From the NCBI GenBank assembly GCA_002917775.1, contig KZ627161.1, positions 2,221,102 through 2,285,101 on the forward strand: DNA of 64,000 nt, in the 5' to 3' direction. The DNA is from Glaciozyma antarctica PI12. Its lineage: Eukaryota > Basidiomycota > Microbotryomycetes > Kriegeriales > Camptobasidiaceae. The notes beneath the pieces were generated by a model. That model searched no databases and was not told the origin of the DNA. It saw only the letters and a list, made by a program, of their open reading frames with translations. Numbering within the stretch: position 1 is the first letter of the stretch; each line of letters starts with the position of its first letter. The position numbers and the translations under genes were made by a program. Positions 21,469-33,149 of the stretch are shown in pieces.

Positions 21469-22393
21469 CGTGGTGTTGGGCGTTGGCGTAAAGGAGGGGG
21501 CCGGGGGACGCGAGGCGAGAGTCTTGAGGGCGAGGTCGTGAGGAGGAGGGGAAGGGCGGGGTTCGACGCGCAGGGAGCAGGTCGCAAGGCAGGTGAAGGT
21601 GCCTGTGCGCTCTGTGAGAAAGGCGCAGGATAGGGAGAAGAGGAAGAGGACGAGTTCGCCAAGAAAAACAAGGACTGCAATCAGAACCTTCGTCCCCCGG
21701 CCACGCGCGCTGCCTGCACGCTGACTCAACGCAGCTCAATACGGGCTCCGGAACGCGCCTGCCCTGCGGTGGATACGACGGGGGAGAGCTTGCGCTGGAG
21801 GTGTGCGGTCGCCCGTCGTCGAGAGACAGGAGGGAGGTGCTTCCCGAACTTGAGGAGAGAGTTGCGAACGCGGCGATCGCGGGAGGATTGCGGGAGGGCT
21901 GAACGCCAGCGCTGTCGTTGGTGTGGACTCGCAGCCTCCTTCCGCTAAGAGAGAGAGAGAGCGGTGTCCACAGCCAGGAGAACAAGAGGGAGGGAGCGGA
22001 AGAGAGGTCTCACGGGGGAACCTCCGCGGAAGCCACGGTCTCTTTTTTACGTTCCGGCCTCTCTCCGCTTCTCCTTCTTCGGCGCAGTCCTTGAGCAGAC
22101 AGCAGTGTAGCCAGAGAGTCCCTGAGAAGTCTTGATTTACGAGCGAAGGTCTCGCAGTTCCAGCAAAAACAGCTTGCGAACGTCTCATTCCTTAGGAGCT
22201 CCTTCTCCTTCGAAGTTCTCTCCCAGTACTATGTGCAGCTGCTTGATTTGCGTACTGCTGAAACCATATCCTAACAACCCTTTCTTACTGTCACAACATT
22301 GCTCGAAACGAAATGCGAAGACCTGGCCGAAAGAAGTCGAGTCAGCTCATCTCTCCGCCTTCGCAACGACGGTCCCGTACCTTGCTGAAGAAG
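21469..22393. other. Intergenic between the tandem chitinases
   Basis: About 925 bp: the upstream region of chitinase A and the 3' flank of chitinase B. Open frames exist on the minus strand (to about 22188) but are Pro/Ser/Arg biased and match nothing I know. No gene is supported. Confidence 0.55.
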
Positions 22394-25230
22394 CTACGCG
22401 ATAGAACGAGTAGTAGCGGCCGCAGTCGTCACTGGTAAGGGCGCATTCCACACCTGCAAGCCCGAAAAAGTCAGCGCGCTCCTCGCTAGCGAGATTCCCA
22501 CCTCGCTCCCCGATCGTAGCAGGGCTCCCCGTCTCCACGAATCACGAAGTCAAACTCACAGTGTCAACGAAACCCGCCGGCGCGTTCGGGTACTGCCACA
22601 ACATGACTCCCCCACTCCACCCTCTCGCTTTCGCCTGCGCGACGCAGGAACCAAGGAGGGAGGGAGTCATGTATCCATTCGAGGCGTCCGAAGGGATCGC
22701 AGGCTTGCCAATGATGAGCTTGTTGAGGGGCACGCCGCTCGCAGCTGCGATTTTCGTCAGTGAGGAGAGCGAGAAAAAGGGGAGCGAACGTACCGATCTC
22801 GAAGAGGGAAGCGTGCTGGAAGACGGTAGAGCGGTTGAGGAGGGACTCGCAGGTCGTGTATTCGTTCTCGCCTTGGTTATCTGCGGCTCTCGTGAGCTTT
22901 TGGAAGAGGAGCAGGCGGGAGAGCGACGTACAGAACTGGAGATTGTAATAGTCGATGAAGGAGCCAACAGCCCTGTCAATGGCCAAGTAGCCTCCGTTGG
23001 GGTACGCTCCGGGCTGATCCGTAAACCAAGGTGCGACAGGCGCATGCGTGACTGCGAGGGAGAGTTAGTCCGAGCTGCGAAGGGCGAGGAGAAAGGCTGG
23101 ACGCACGGATGTACGGCGAAGGAAGCCTCGCACGCAGCTGGCGAGTGTACGCGATGATCCACGCTTCCGATTTGCCCGCGTTAAAAGCGTCAAAGTCTTC
23201 GTAATCGACGTCCACTCCGTCCTGCGAGCAGCGTCAGTTCGTGCTTTGAATGGAGAATGAGCACACGCACGACGCCGTAGAGGATCACCCAGTCGGCGAT
23301 GGCGTTGGCGGCGTAGATTGGGTTGACGCCAAGGGTCGTAGGACTGTCTGCTCGCAGAGAACGTCAGCCTACGTCCTCTTCCGTCGTAGAAGGATCGAAG
23401 AACGCACCAGTCGCTCCGAAAGCAGAAACAAGCAGCTTGATGCCCGCGTTCTTGTAGTCCGTCCGCACGGCCGCACGCTGAGCATTTGTGAGCCACTGCC
23501 ATCCGAGCGCCATGTCGACCGCTCCGGTGGTCATGAAGAAGGAGAGGATGAAGACGTTGAAGCCAGCGAGGCTTGATGAGGGCGGAGGCGAGCCGTTCGT
23601 GAGCCAAAGATCTCTGCAAAACACGTCCTTAGCTTGATCCTGAGCATAAGAAGGAGAGACGACGCACGAGAAGATGACAAACTTGGCCGAAGTCGCTCCA
23701 GTGGGAACTGCGATGGCAGTTCCGCTCGCAATCGTCGAAGTGCCGAACGCGGTCGTCGAGGCTGTAGTCGAAACCGACGTCGAGACCACGGTTACCGTGC
23801 CAGATCCGCTGGCAATGACCGTCGTGCCGCTGCAAGTCGGTGCCGTGAATCCAATGCAGCTGCCAAAAGCTGGGAGCAAATAAGGCGTCAGCGGGAACGA
23901 GAAAAGGCGTGAGAGAAGGGAGCGTACGCGTTTGGCAGCCAGCACTGCAGTACGCGGACGTCGTGCCGCAATAGCCAGAGGGCGAGCAGCAGTACCCAAC
24001 GTTGCACCTAAACTTGGTCGTCAGCGAGATCTTCGAGCCAGCTAGCGAAGTGCCGCACCTGTTCCCAGCGACTCCTCCGCAGGTACCTCCGAGCGAATCG
24101 ACCTTGCGAGCACAGAAGGTGGCGTCGGGAGAGATGGAAGTGGAGGACGGGCTTGAGGTGGTGGAGGTGGTGGAGAGTGGAGGGGGGGGGAGTGGTCGTT
24201 GCGATGGATGTAGAGGTCGAAACGGAGCTCGGTATACTGCTGACAACAGAGGTGGAGGTGCTGGGAATGGAGGTGGAGGAAGTGATGGTGGTGCCGGTCG
24301 GAGGAAGGGAAGTAGGGATCGTTGAGCTCGCGACCGAGGTGGAGGACGAGAGAATGGTCGTGGTTCTGGTCGAGAGGAGGGAAGTAGGGATTGTTGAGCT
24401 TGCGGTCAAGGTGGAGGAGGAGAGAATGGTCGTGGTTCTCGTCGAAGGAAGGGAGGTAGGGACCGTTGAGCTCGCGGCCAAGGTTCTCGATGTCGAAGAC
24501 GTCGTGCTGACGACGGTTGAGACCCTAGTTGTGGTGGCGATAGTGGATGCGGCTCGGGTGGTGGTAGTGGAAGTGACCCTGGTCGTGCTGCTCGACGTGA
24601 GCCTCGTCGTGCTGGCGGTTGTCGTCCTGACCGACGAAACGAGTGTGCTAGAGACCTTCAACGTCGTCTTGAGAGCCGCAGTCGCAGAAATTGTCGAAGA
24701 GGTGGTGACCGCTCGGGAGGTAGTCGAGACGCGCGTAGTTGTCGAAGCCCTGGTGGTCGTTGCGAATGTCGAACTGAGCCGAGTCTTGGTGGTCGTCGTC
24801 AAGGCGAGTTTTGGTTCGACGCAGACCAGGCTCGTCTTTCCAGTGCATGTCCCGAAACCTGCTCGCAGGAGTGAGCCTCGCTCCCGTGGGCACGAAGAAG
24901 AGAGCTTACCGGGGAGGCATCCTTTCCCGCAGTGCGCCGTGCTCGTTCCGCAATATCCCTTCGCACTGCAGCACACTCCCGCCTTGCAGCTTCGAGAAGA
25001 ACGGGTCAGTCGCGGCTTCAGCGAAGAGAGGAGGGAGGTATTCACCGGCTCTTGTACGTCAAGCCGCACCTGTTTGTTGCCGTGTCGATTTTGAGCGCGC
25101 AATTCGCAGGCAGAGCTCTCCGCGAGAGACGGGGGTTGCGAGAGGAGCCACTGTCTGAGGAGGCGAGAGCTTGAGCCGAGGTCGAAGCGAGGGCGAGAAG
25201 GAGGGTGGCGATGGGGAAGAACGGAACCAT
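22394..25230 (-). CDS. Secreted GH18 chitinase with chitin-binding modules (copy B, homopolymer frameshift)
   Basis: Same architecture as copy A. ATG at 25230 with signal peptide MVPFFPIATLLLALASTSAQA. First hevein-like module (CCSAKGYCGTSTAHCGKGC, about 24930), a longer Thr/Ser linker (about 24190-24800), second module (CGGVAGNRC, CCSPSGYCGTTSAYC, about 23960-24090), then the GH18 domain with LWLTNGSPPPSSSLAGFN, MALGWQWLT and DGVDVDYEDFDAF (about 23200), which keeps the catalytic Glu. C-terminus: WSGGVMLWQYPNAPAGFVDT, then a last small exon VWNAPLPVTTAAATTRSIA, stop at 22394-22396. In a nine-C tract (plus 24182-24190) the linker changes frame: 8 or 11 C would keep it open into the second module, 9 C do not. 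This is either a base-calling error or a slippage mutation that would truncate the enzyme before its catalytic domain. Confidence 0.88.
24309..24524. repeat. 72-bp tandem repeat, three units, in the chitinase B linker
   Basis: Units begin at 24309, 24381 and 24453 (each with GAAGTAGGGA.CGTTGAGCT or a close variant on the plus strand). Each codes for about 24 residues around ASSTIPTSLPSTRTTTIL. The period is a multiple of three, so unit gain or loss keeps the frame. Confidence 0.85.
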
Positions 25231-25534
25231 GGCGGGCGCGGCGAGAGCGTGGGGCGTGGGGCGATGAGGTGGGTTGTAAGGTGGAGCTGGCGAAGCCGGA
25301 GAGGAGCGAACCTGGAGGCGAGCACGAGCTGGCGCGCGTTGGCGATGCTGTCGAGAAGGGGAGAACAACGAGCAGGATCAAGAAAGCACCGCCGTGAGGA
25401 GAACGAGACGCATTCCACCGTAGATTCGAAAACCTTAACGCAACCCTCGGGGGACGATCGAGACCGCTGAAAGAGGAAGGTCCCAGGTCGTTGCGGCCGA
25501 GAGCTTCTGGTCTAGCTCCTCCTAGTCCTACATG

Positions 25535-26110
25535 CTCACCGTCCTGTGGATAAAAATCAAAGTCGTCCCCGGCCCCCATCTGCTGAATTCCTTGCGACCG
25601 CCAGTGTCGACATCCTCCAGCTCCATCCACAGCACCGTTCCGAAAAATCCCCGCCCAAGAACTTTTGGTGGTCCAGCTTGAGACTCGTCGCGATAGAGAG
25701 CAGCATCCGTTCCGAATCGACGACATTCGTAGCGCTCCTCCCATCCCCACCTCGACAATCGCCAGCTCCAGCAGCGCGTCACCCCGACGGAAGACCTCCA
25801 ACGCCGTCGCCGCCAGCAGCTCAAAGCTCCTCGCTCCGTCCTTCAAACTCGCTCACATCCCGAATGACCTCTTCGTACACCCACCGCCCGATCGTCTTAT
25901 CCCCGAGCTGAAGGCAGTCCCACTCGCTGACAAGGTGAGGGCTGTTAAACCGCCCGACGCAGAGGGACAAGGCGAGGAAGGTGCAGGAGATGTACGGGGA
26001 GACGCTGCGCTTGCTGTGCGTGCCGGAGAGGTGGTCGATGGGCGTGGAGAGGTGGGGAGAACGGAGGAGGTGAGGGAGGAGGTGATGCGTGGCAGGCCGA
26101 GGGAGATGCC
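25535..26110 (-). pseudogene. Decayed dihydrofolate synthase / folylpolyglutamate synthase
   Basis: Read right to left, the minus strand carries pieces of an FOL3/FolC-type protein in different frames: LGLPRI (about 26100), the ATP-binding loop block as SGTHSKRSV where the family has GTNGKGSV (about 26010), VGRFNSPHLVSEWDCLQL (about 25930), SFELLAATALEVF and LAIVEVGMGG (about 25760-25830), then in yet another frame SIATSLKLDHQKFLG (about 25680) and in the earlier frame again GIFRNG. At least three frame changes, loss of the glycines of the P-loop and absence of the C-terminal ligase half mark it as dead. The functional gene is presumably elsewhere in the genome. The 3' end abuts the promoter of chitinase B. 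Confidence 0.75.
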
Positions 26111-27845
26111 GGAGTTGGGTGAAGCTGTGGATGGGTTAATAACGTGGCTGTAGATGGGTACGCGTGGTCAGCGAGCCGTTCAGGAGCACGTAGAGTTAGG
26201 GAGAGGTCGCCGCAGAGCAGGAGGAGTGGTGCAGCGGGGAGGGATCCAGCGCCGTTGGATTGAAGTAGATCCCTCCATCGCTAGGTCAGGCAGCGAGAAG
26301 GGTAGCCCAGCAACCTGCCTTGGCACTCGCACCAGCTCGAGAGCTGCGTTGCCCGCACCATCCCAGCGCAAACTCCATCTCCTCCCTCCGTTCAGCTTTG
26401 CGCCGCTCCTTCCCCAGTCCGTCTGTGGGCAATCCACTCACCCTGCAGTCTTTGAAAGCTCCAAGCTCACGGATCCTGCTTTGGTCCGACCGAGAGTAGC
26501 TCTCGCGCACGAGTCGTGGCTGATGGATGAGGCGGAGTGGTGGGAGCGCTTGCTCGTCGAGTTGTGGGCCGATTGGGCCGATTCTTGCTCGCAGCTGGTC
26601 GTATCGTCTTGCGTTAGCGATAGCGTGGCCCAAAGTAGATGAGTTGTCGAAAAAGGTCGTCGTCGCGACAAGTTGAAGGAAGAAGCAGCAGCACGAGATC
26701 AAGAGCTTTCTCGACTTTGCTTCTCTCGCTTCTCCGGTCGCCTCCCCACGACGATACAGCGCCAGAGGCCTCTCATCAAGTGCGAAACACTTCTCCCGAT
26801 ACCCCTCGAGCAGCAAGGGCGGGGACAGAGCCTTCAGCCTGGTTACGACGCCATCTCGCCACGTACTCGCCCCAACCTCCCTCGGATCAACCTCGCTGCC
26901 CTTCGACTCAAGCCAACCGCATCCTCCTCGACATTCGAGTATCACTCCCTGTCAACGAGCTCCGAGGGCTATCTGGAGGTGGTGGAGTGGCGAGAGCATT
27001 CAGTGAGTGCCTTGGAGCTTGGAGGTTGGGGGAGGAGCTGATTCGGGTCGACAAGGCTTCGCTGGCCTTGTTTTTTGCTTGATATTTGCAGTAAACGCCC
27101 AAGGGACACGCCACGCTCGCTGGAGGACAAGGAGGGACGACAGGAGCCGCTCGGTTCGACCTCACCAACAACCCTGCTCGCTCCGCAGACTTGCTCCATC
27201 ACTCGCTTTCGCACGTTTATTGCCCTGCGCTGAAACAGTTTTGATCGCGCCAACGGCTCGAATCTAAATCATCAGGACGCCCTGCTCTCGCTGGCGGTGC
27301 GTCGAGCGCGCCTGGCGTAGCGGGAGCACAACGGCGATGCTGCTGGGAACCTCGATGGACCTTGGCGTGCGAGCGAAGCTCTCCATCCCACCCATCTCGA
27401 CGCCGCCACCTCTGCTGGAGCAAAACGACAACGGAACTCGGGGGCGAAATTGACTTTCGAGCGGTTGATCGAGGATTCGTCGAGGGGACTGTTCCGTCGA
27501 CACTGCATCGTTCCTGTTGCTGCTTGTTGCTACCTAGAGCCACTCTTACGAACACTCTACGCCGGCTGTGTCTCCTGCGCCCCCTCCAGCACCTCCCTCC
27601 GACCCTCGACGCGTGCCTCTCCCCCTCCAAACTCTAATCTACGCGTCTCTCGGTAGACTAACTTTCTGTCTCGCGAGCTCAGACACGTCAGCGCCTACTT
27701 TGCGATCAGACCTGGGATCGAGCAAGCCATCTCTCCCTCAAAAACCTCCTTCACGCTCGTTCTCCTTCTTCTTCCTCCCTCTCCTACTCCAGCTCCAGCG
27801 CACACCCCAAGCTCAAGAGTACACCAGCCACCAGCCTCTATCGCG
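26111..27845. other. Intergenic, ~1.7 kb, no gene established
   Basis: Composition resembles coding DNA in places. A plus-strand frame at 26673-27041 contains a stretch (about 26860-27000, ending EYHSLSTSSEGYLEVVEW) followed by a GTGAGTGCC donor-like site, so an exon is conceivable, but I could not join it to a second exon. The 300 bases before 27846 contain pyrimidine-rich leader-like sequence for the next gene. Confidence 0.45.
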
Positions 27846-30792
27846 ATGCTTCCCATTATTGTCGCCGTGGCGGCGTTCATCGCCACCACGTTCCTCCTTC
27901 AGCACGCCGGAACGGAGTCGTCCTTCGACGTCCTCCCCGTCTTCACAGCCCTCGCCGCCTTTGTCACCTCCTCCATCGTCCAGTCCGCTTGGTATCACGT
28001 TCACCCCCTCGCCGGCCCCTACCTCCTCGACACCGCCTCGACCTTTGTCGCCACCGACGCGCTCAGCCCCCTCAAAGATCTCCTCCAATCCCTCTGCATC
28101 AACTTGGACAACGCGACCACCTTGCCGGTCGCTCCGATTTACGACTCTGAGGGAATGGGCATCATCGGCGCCGGGCCCGCCGTCGTCGCTTTTGTTGGTC
28201 AGGCGGGACGTGGGGCCGACACCCTCCCTTGCGCGCAGTGAGTCTTTCGTCAGTATCCTCTCGTCTGAGCAGCCTAGCTGACAATTGCTCGGGCACAGAT
28301 TGGCTCATGATATCGTCGGCGCCAGCGAGAGCGTTTCGACGGAAGGCCTGGACTTCGAGCCTGCAGCAGTTCGTGAGTCTCGCTATCCCTGCTTTCTCCC
28401 AAATATCTCTCGCTAACTTGCTGGTGTTGTAGACGACTCTGATGCTTTATTCAAAGGCGTCAAGGCTCAAGCCACGGCGGCCGATGGCATTACCCTCCTC
28501 GCGACTCAAAGGTCGACCACCGCCCCCGCCACCGTCCCCACGCCTTCGGAACCCAACTTCGGGGACCGTTCCGCCGAACCACCCACTCCCACGGCATCTA
28601 ATCTCGACTCTTCCGTCGTTGGCATCGATGTAGTCGTCGATTCGTCGCAACCGCCGTCATTCGCACCCTTCGCAGGAGGTCAGGGATCACTCTTCGGCAA
28701 CTCCACCTCGGCGCCCTCGACAGCTACCATCCGCAGTTCCCTCGGCCACCTCAACGAAATCCTCTCCTCCCCCGACTTGGACGAAATCACTCTCGAGGTC
28801 ATCCGCTCGATCACCCACAGCGCCATCTTCAACGATCCCTCCTCCAGCAAGCTCGCCCCCGAACTCCTCAAGCGGTCCCTCTCCTCGATCCTCCAGCTTA
28901 ACATACTCCTCCCCACTTTTGGCGCGGCCTGTTCCTTCCTCACCCATTTCCTTCCCGCCATCAACCTCGCCGACGCCCCTTCCCCCCTCGCTGCCGAGCC
29001 CAACCTCCCGCTAAACATCCCCGTCGCGCCCAACCACCCCATTTTCGACTCCACTCCCGTCTTCAACGTAGCTGGCAAGCTCTTCGACCCCCTCATCTTG
29101 AACGGGGCCGCCTCCGCCACCTTCGAACACGCCAAGTCACCCAGCAGCTCGGTTGAGGACACCTCGAGCCTTCCCTTCCCCTCGTCGGACCTTCCTCGTC
29201 GCTACTCCTTCATCCACCTTTTATCGGCGCTCGAGGGAGAGAGGGTGGGGATCAAGTACGCGCTCAGCACCCTCTGCAAGCTCTACTCGACGCTGCTCCG
29301 ACCAGGGATCGGAGGCATGTTTTCTGCCCTGCAATCGCTCCTCGTCATCACCATCCTCGTCACCCTCGGTACCCGCAGCGCCGGCAAGGTCGAGTACGAG
29401 GAGCTCAGCAACGACAGCGAAGGCGTTAAGAATGTGGCGAGCGGTAGGGACGAGGCGAGTGCGGAGGACGACCTCGCCAATCTCCTCCCCACCCCTCCCG
29501 TCACGAAGGTCATCCCTACCCTCCCCCCGGCGCTTACGACTCGCTTCGAGTCCGTCCACCTTACCGACTCTCTCGCCTCCGAACCTGGACCCACCTCGTC
29601 GCCGGACAACTCCCTCATCGCGAGCGACGCCACCCCCACTTCACCAGTCACGACCGCAATCGACACGCCTGCCCCCGAGCCTCAAATCCAACCCACCCTA
29701 CCCACGCTCGTCAACACCGACGAAAGCACTGAGGGCTCATCGTTGTTCGGCGACGTCGCGCTCCCGCCCATGCCGGAGTTGCGCGCCTTCCGGGCACTCC
29801 CTGGACGCGCTGCTCGTGCCGTCCTGACCGCCAAACCCCTCCCTACCCGGCGCGCTAATCGTGTCTCTCTCCTCTCCGAATCCGGATCCACCTACCACCC
29901 GGCCTCGTCGCCGAACTCCTCCCCCACCACGAACGTCGCCACCTCCGCCTCGCCGAAGACGACCTCCATCAGCGAAACTTCCCCCGCAACTCAACCCCAA
30001 ACCACCCTATCTAACGTCACCAACGCCGACGAAAGCACGAAGAGCGTCTCGTTGCTCGAGGTCATCGCACTTCCCTCGCTGCCCGAGGCCCGCGCTTTCC
30101 GCCCACTCCCTTCGCGCGCCGCCAACGCCGTTCCAACCGCCAAGCCCCTGGCTACTCAACGCGAACAACGTGCAGCTCTTTCCTTCGACTCGGGATTCAC
30201 CTACGACCCCACCTCGTCGGCAACCCTCTCCCTCCTCTCGAGCAACGCCATCTCCACCACCGTCAAGACGCCTTCTCCCGCACCTCAACCCCAACTCACC
30301 TTGCCTAAGTTCTCCACCGCTAGCGAGCACACGGGGATCTTCGCGTTTGGCAGGCCGGAGCACCGTACTTTCCGACCACTTCCAGGACGCGCTGCCGCTC
30401 AACCCCTCCCCGCTGGACGCAGTGGTGAGCGAGACGTGCAAGCGACGTTGACCGTTGAGGGTCTTCCCCGTCTCCTAGGACCTCAGGTGCGCCTTCCTCT
30501 CTCCTCGCCGTCGGATCTCGCTAATCTCCCTCCGATTCGCAGTTGCTCGCGGCTTCTTTCCGGCGAAGTGCTATTTATCCTATCTATACCAGCGGCAGTG
30601 CGATTCGTTCCTTTCACTGCCATCACTAGGTACGTTTTTCCTCCGGCTCTCGCACCAGCGACGCTCGCTAACTTGCTTCGCGTCGCAGGTTCCTCCACAT
30701 CTTCACTTCCATCGTCAGGACGCTCCCCGTCCTCCTACTCGTCTCCCCTCCCTCTCCTCGCCTCTGCACCACCCACCACCAGCCACTCCTGA
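27846..30792 (+). CDS. Large membrane protein with three ~100-residue repeats, function unknown
   Basis: ATG at 27846 begins with two hydrophobic stretches (IIVAVAAFIATTFLL; VFTALAAFVTSSIVQSAW). Two small introns (about 28240-28298 and 28372-28433) lead to a long exon to about 30486. That exon holds a Pro/Ser/Thr-rich region, a helical region (ITLEVIRSITHSAIF, SILQLNILLPTFGAACSFL), another hydrophobic segment (ALQSLLVITILVTLGT, about 29330), and then three imperfect repeats with the core RAFRxLPGRAA. After 30486 a GTGCGCC intron leads to further exons; a frame with HIFTSIVRTLPVLLLVS and canonical splice sites can be followed as far as about 31910, but the phase at the first join does not fit cleanly, so the 3' end is uncertain and the listed end is the nearest in-frame stop. 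No family recognised; I infer a multi-pass or anchored membrane protein. Confidence 0.6.
29668..30486 (+). repeat. Three coding repeats of 315, 294 and 210 bp
   Basis: Units start at 29668, 29983 and 30277. Each opens with P-A-P-x-P-Q-x-Q/T-L, has a DEST or SEHT motif (DESTE, DESTK, ASEHT), then an acidic/hydrophobic patch and the core RAFRALPGRAA / RAFRPLPSRAA / RTFRPLPGRAA. Units 1 and 2 also share TAKPLxTxR and SGxTYxP. DNA identity is clearly lower than protein similarity, so the duplication is old. Confidence 0.8.
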
Positions 30793-32437
30793 CCACGTCG
30801 GCGAGATCTTATCAACGCCGTCGAGCTTCGCATGCTCCATGTACGTCCCCCTTTTCTTCTGCACGACGAAGCGAAACTGACTTCTCATTCGATGCAGATT
30901 CATCAGCATCTACGCGGACGAATACTCCCCCATTCTATCCAGTTCCGAGAGCGATCGAGAAGGGCAAGTCTCTCGTCCTCGCTCGCAACAACACGAGCTA
31001 ACTTCCTCCCTCTCTCGCAGTCTCCCGACTCTTTTCCTCTACATCCTTACCTCTCCGGTCACCCAGCCGCGTCTGCGAGCAACCGAGGACACGGACAGAA
31101 GGGCACAGGCTCGACGTTCGCGTCGGTGCTGGTATCGTGCCTGTCCGGTCCTCTTCGCAGACGAAATCGGGACCCACCATCACCGATCCAGGCGCGAATC
31201 GTTCCGAGGCGATTCTACTGGAAGCGACGGACGATCCCCGAAGAGACTGCGGTCACCAGGGATCGTCAGCGAGGGATTGGAGCTCATCGGTGCGTCCTCT
31301 TCCTCCTTCTCCCTCCTTTCACGATTGCTGACTGCTCCTCAAACGCAGGTTGGCCTCCTCTCCGTCGCTTCCAATGCGACAGGCCGCTCGACGACGAAGA
31401 ACGAGCACAGGAGGGCAACAGCGGGATGAAACCTGGATCAGTCGATCCTAGCCCACGCTGGAAGCGCCCTCGCTCGAGCTCTTCGCTCGTCGTCCTTGCC
31501 TCATACCGCTTCTTGCGAAAAGCCTCCTTGATGAGGCGATTTATCGTCCCAGGGTCGCCACCAGCCCTCCGAGCTTTCGGCTTTCGTGCGTCCTTCTCTC
31601 TCGTTTGCGATCAAGGATTGTCGCTGACGCTTCTGCTGTACTAAGTCAACTTGCGTACCGTCGTGGCTGGTCTCACCCGACAGACGAGCGGATATCGAGT
31701 TCGGTGCGCCTCCCTTTGCGGTCGCTCGTTAACTCTCCGTGCAGCTCTCCACCCAACCTTATCGCAGCTCACGCAGCTCATCAGCTATTCACGCATCATC
31801 CTCCCAGCGACACGAGTACGTCTTGACAATCGATCGAGTCGGGCTGCTCGCTGACCACGCGACAGCTCCCACCACTCTCAACTCCTGGCTGCGTTCCGTC
31901 GTACCTCTATGACTCCCGTGCTCTTCCCGTAGTGCAATCGTTATCATTAAACAAGCGGCTGAGGGTCCGGAAAGACGACCACCGGGAGAAGAGACGTCCG
32001 CACCCTGCTGAGCGAGGCTCGCTAGCGACTTCACGACCTCGAGTTGGACAGACCTGCAAGGGCAGACGGCCTTGTGGAGGATAGACTGGTGCAGCAACTG
32101 GGACGGGATGTATCGTGCGTGCTGTGACGGTTCACTGGGGGAGCTGGGGGAGCGACGACGGGGAGTAGGATTGGTGGTGTGGAGGGGGAGTGGGGACGCC
32201 CCGGCTGCTTGTTGGGCGTCGAGGGCATTTGGAGCTTCTCGAGAGCGAAGATTGGAATGCAATCGCAATAGTCGAACCCGCCGAGCAGTAGGATCTCGAG
32301 ATGGAGAGAGCAGGAGACAGAAGCATTCACCTTCGTACGGGCGCAATCCCTCTCGCGCGAATTGAGGCCACAGGCGTTCATTCCAGTGGTGAATCCTCCC
32401 TCCTGCTACACGATCAAGCGGGTCTATCGAGACGCAA
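30793..32437. other. Possible further exons, then intergenic
   Basis: From about 30830 to 31910 there is a series of well-formed donor/branch/acceptor sets (for example introns near 30840-30899, 30980-31020, 31290-31349, 31585-31646 and 31700-31742) with linked open exons ending at a TGA near 31910. They may be the true 3' part of the preceding gene. 31912-32437 shows nothing and includes the 3' flank of the convergent uS10 gene. Confidence 0.45.
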
Positions 32438-33149
32438 TTAAGCGGCGATGGTGACCTCGACCTCGACTCCAGCCTCGATGGACATGGAGGTCTGCGCGCA
32501 ATCCTCATCAGCTCCTCGCTCTCTCCATCTCAGCGCGCGTCAAGACTCACGATCTGCTTGACGACCTCGGCGGGGGACTCGAGGTCGATAAGGCGCTTGT
32601 GGATCTTCATCTCGAGGTGGTCCCAGGTCTTGGATCCCTCTCCGCAAGGAGTCTTGCGGGTGGTGATCTTGAGGATCTTGGTGGGCATGCGGACGGGTCC
32701 CTTGACGCGGAGCTCCTTGTCCTTGGAACGGTTGATGAGGTCGGTGCAGACTGGTGGGAGGGAGGAGCGTTAGCGGGGGTTCATGAGGTCGTGTGTTCGT
32801 GTCGAGTCTCCCTCCTCCCTCCTGAGCCTGCTGATACGCTCGTAAATACCGCCATCAACACGCTGTCTTGTCCAGCCTCTGCCAACACGCTCGTAGCCCT
32901 CCCCAGCCTCCCTGAGCAGAGTCTTCTCTCCCACCTCTCCGGCCCTCTCCCCACCGCATCTACCGCCGCCGCTCCTCCACCGCTCTTCCCCTGTTTCTCC
33001 ACTCCTCAATCCTGCACGATGAAGCTTGACTAACCCTTCTCGAGGTTCTTGACGTTGCGGGAGGTAAGAGTGATCCTGATCTTGTGGCTCTTGGGGGCGA
33101 CTCCTCCGGCGGCCTCAAAGTCCTTTTCTCCCTTGGCGACGTAACTCAT
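32438..33149 (-). CDS. RPS20: 40S ribosomal protein uS10
   Basis: Small-subunit ribosomal protein of about 120 residues. ATG at 33149 gives [16 protein letters not shown], then [19 protein letters not shown] long intron (about 32751-33033, ~280 nt) follows, then [56 protein letters not shown] and, after a short intron, [14 protein letters not shown] before TAA (32438-32440). All eukaryotic uS10 landmarks are present. The 280-nt intron was inspected for snoRNA boxes; no convincing RUGAUGA/CUGA pair was found. It is divergent from the gene at 33381. Confidence 0.96.

Noticed and set aside
24008-25846. A single 612-codon minus-strand frame that looks like one long protein
   Set aside because: It runs through the dihydrofolate synthase fossil, intergenic DNA, the chitinase B signal-peptide region in a wrong frame and the linker; only parts correspond to real genes, separated by introns and start sites.
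32751-33033. Possible intronic snoRNA in the RPS20 intron
   Set aside because: No matching C and D boxes or H/ACA pattern could be found on the coding strand.
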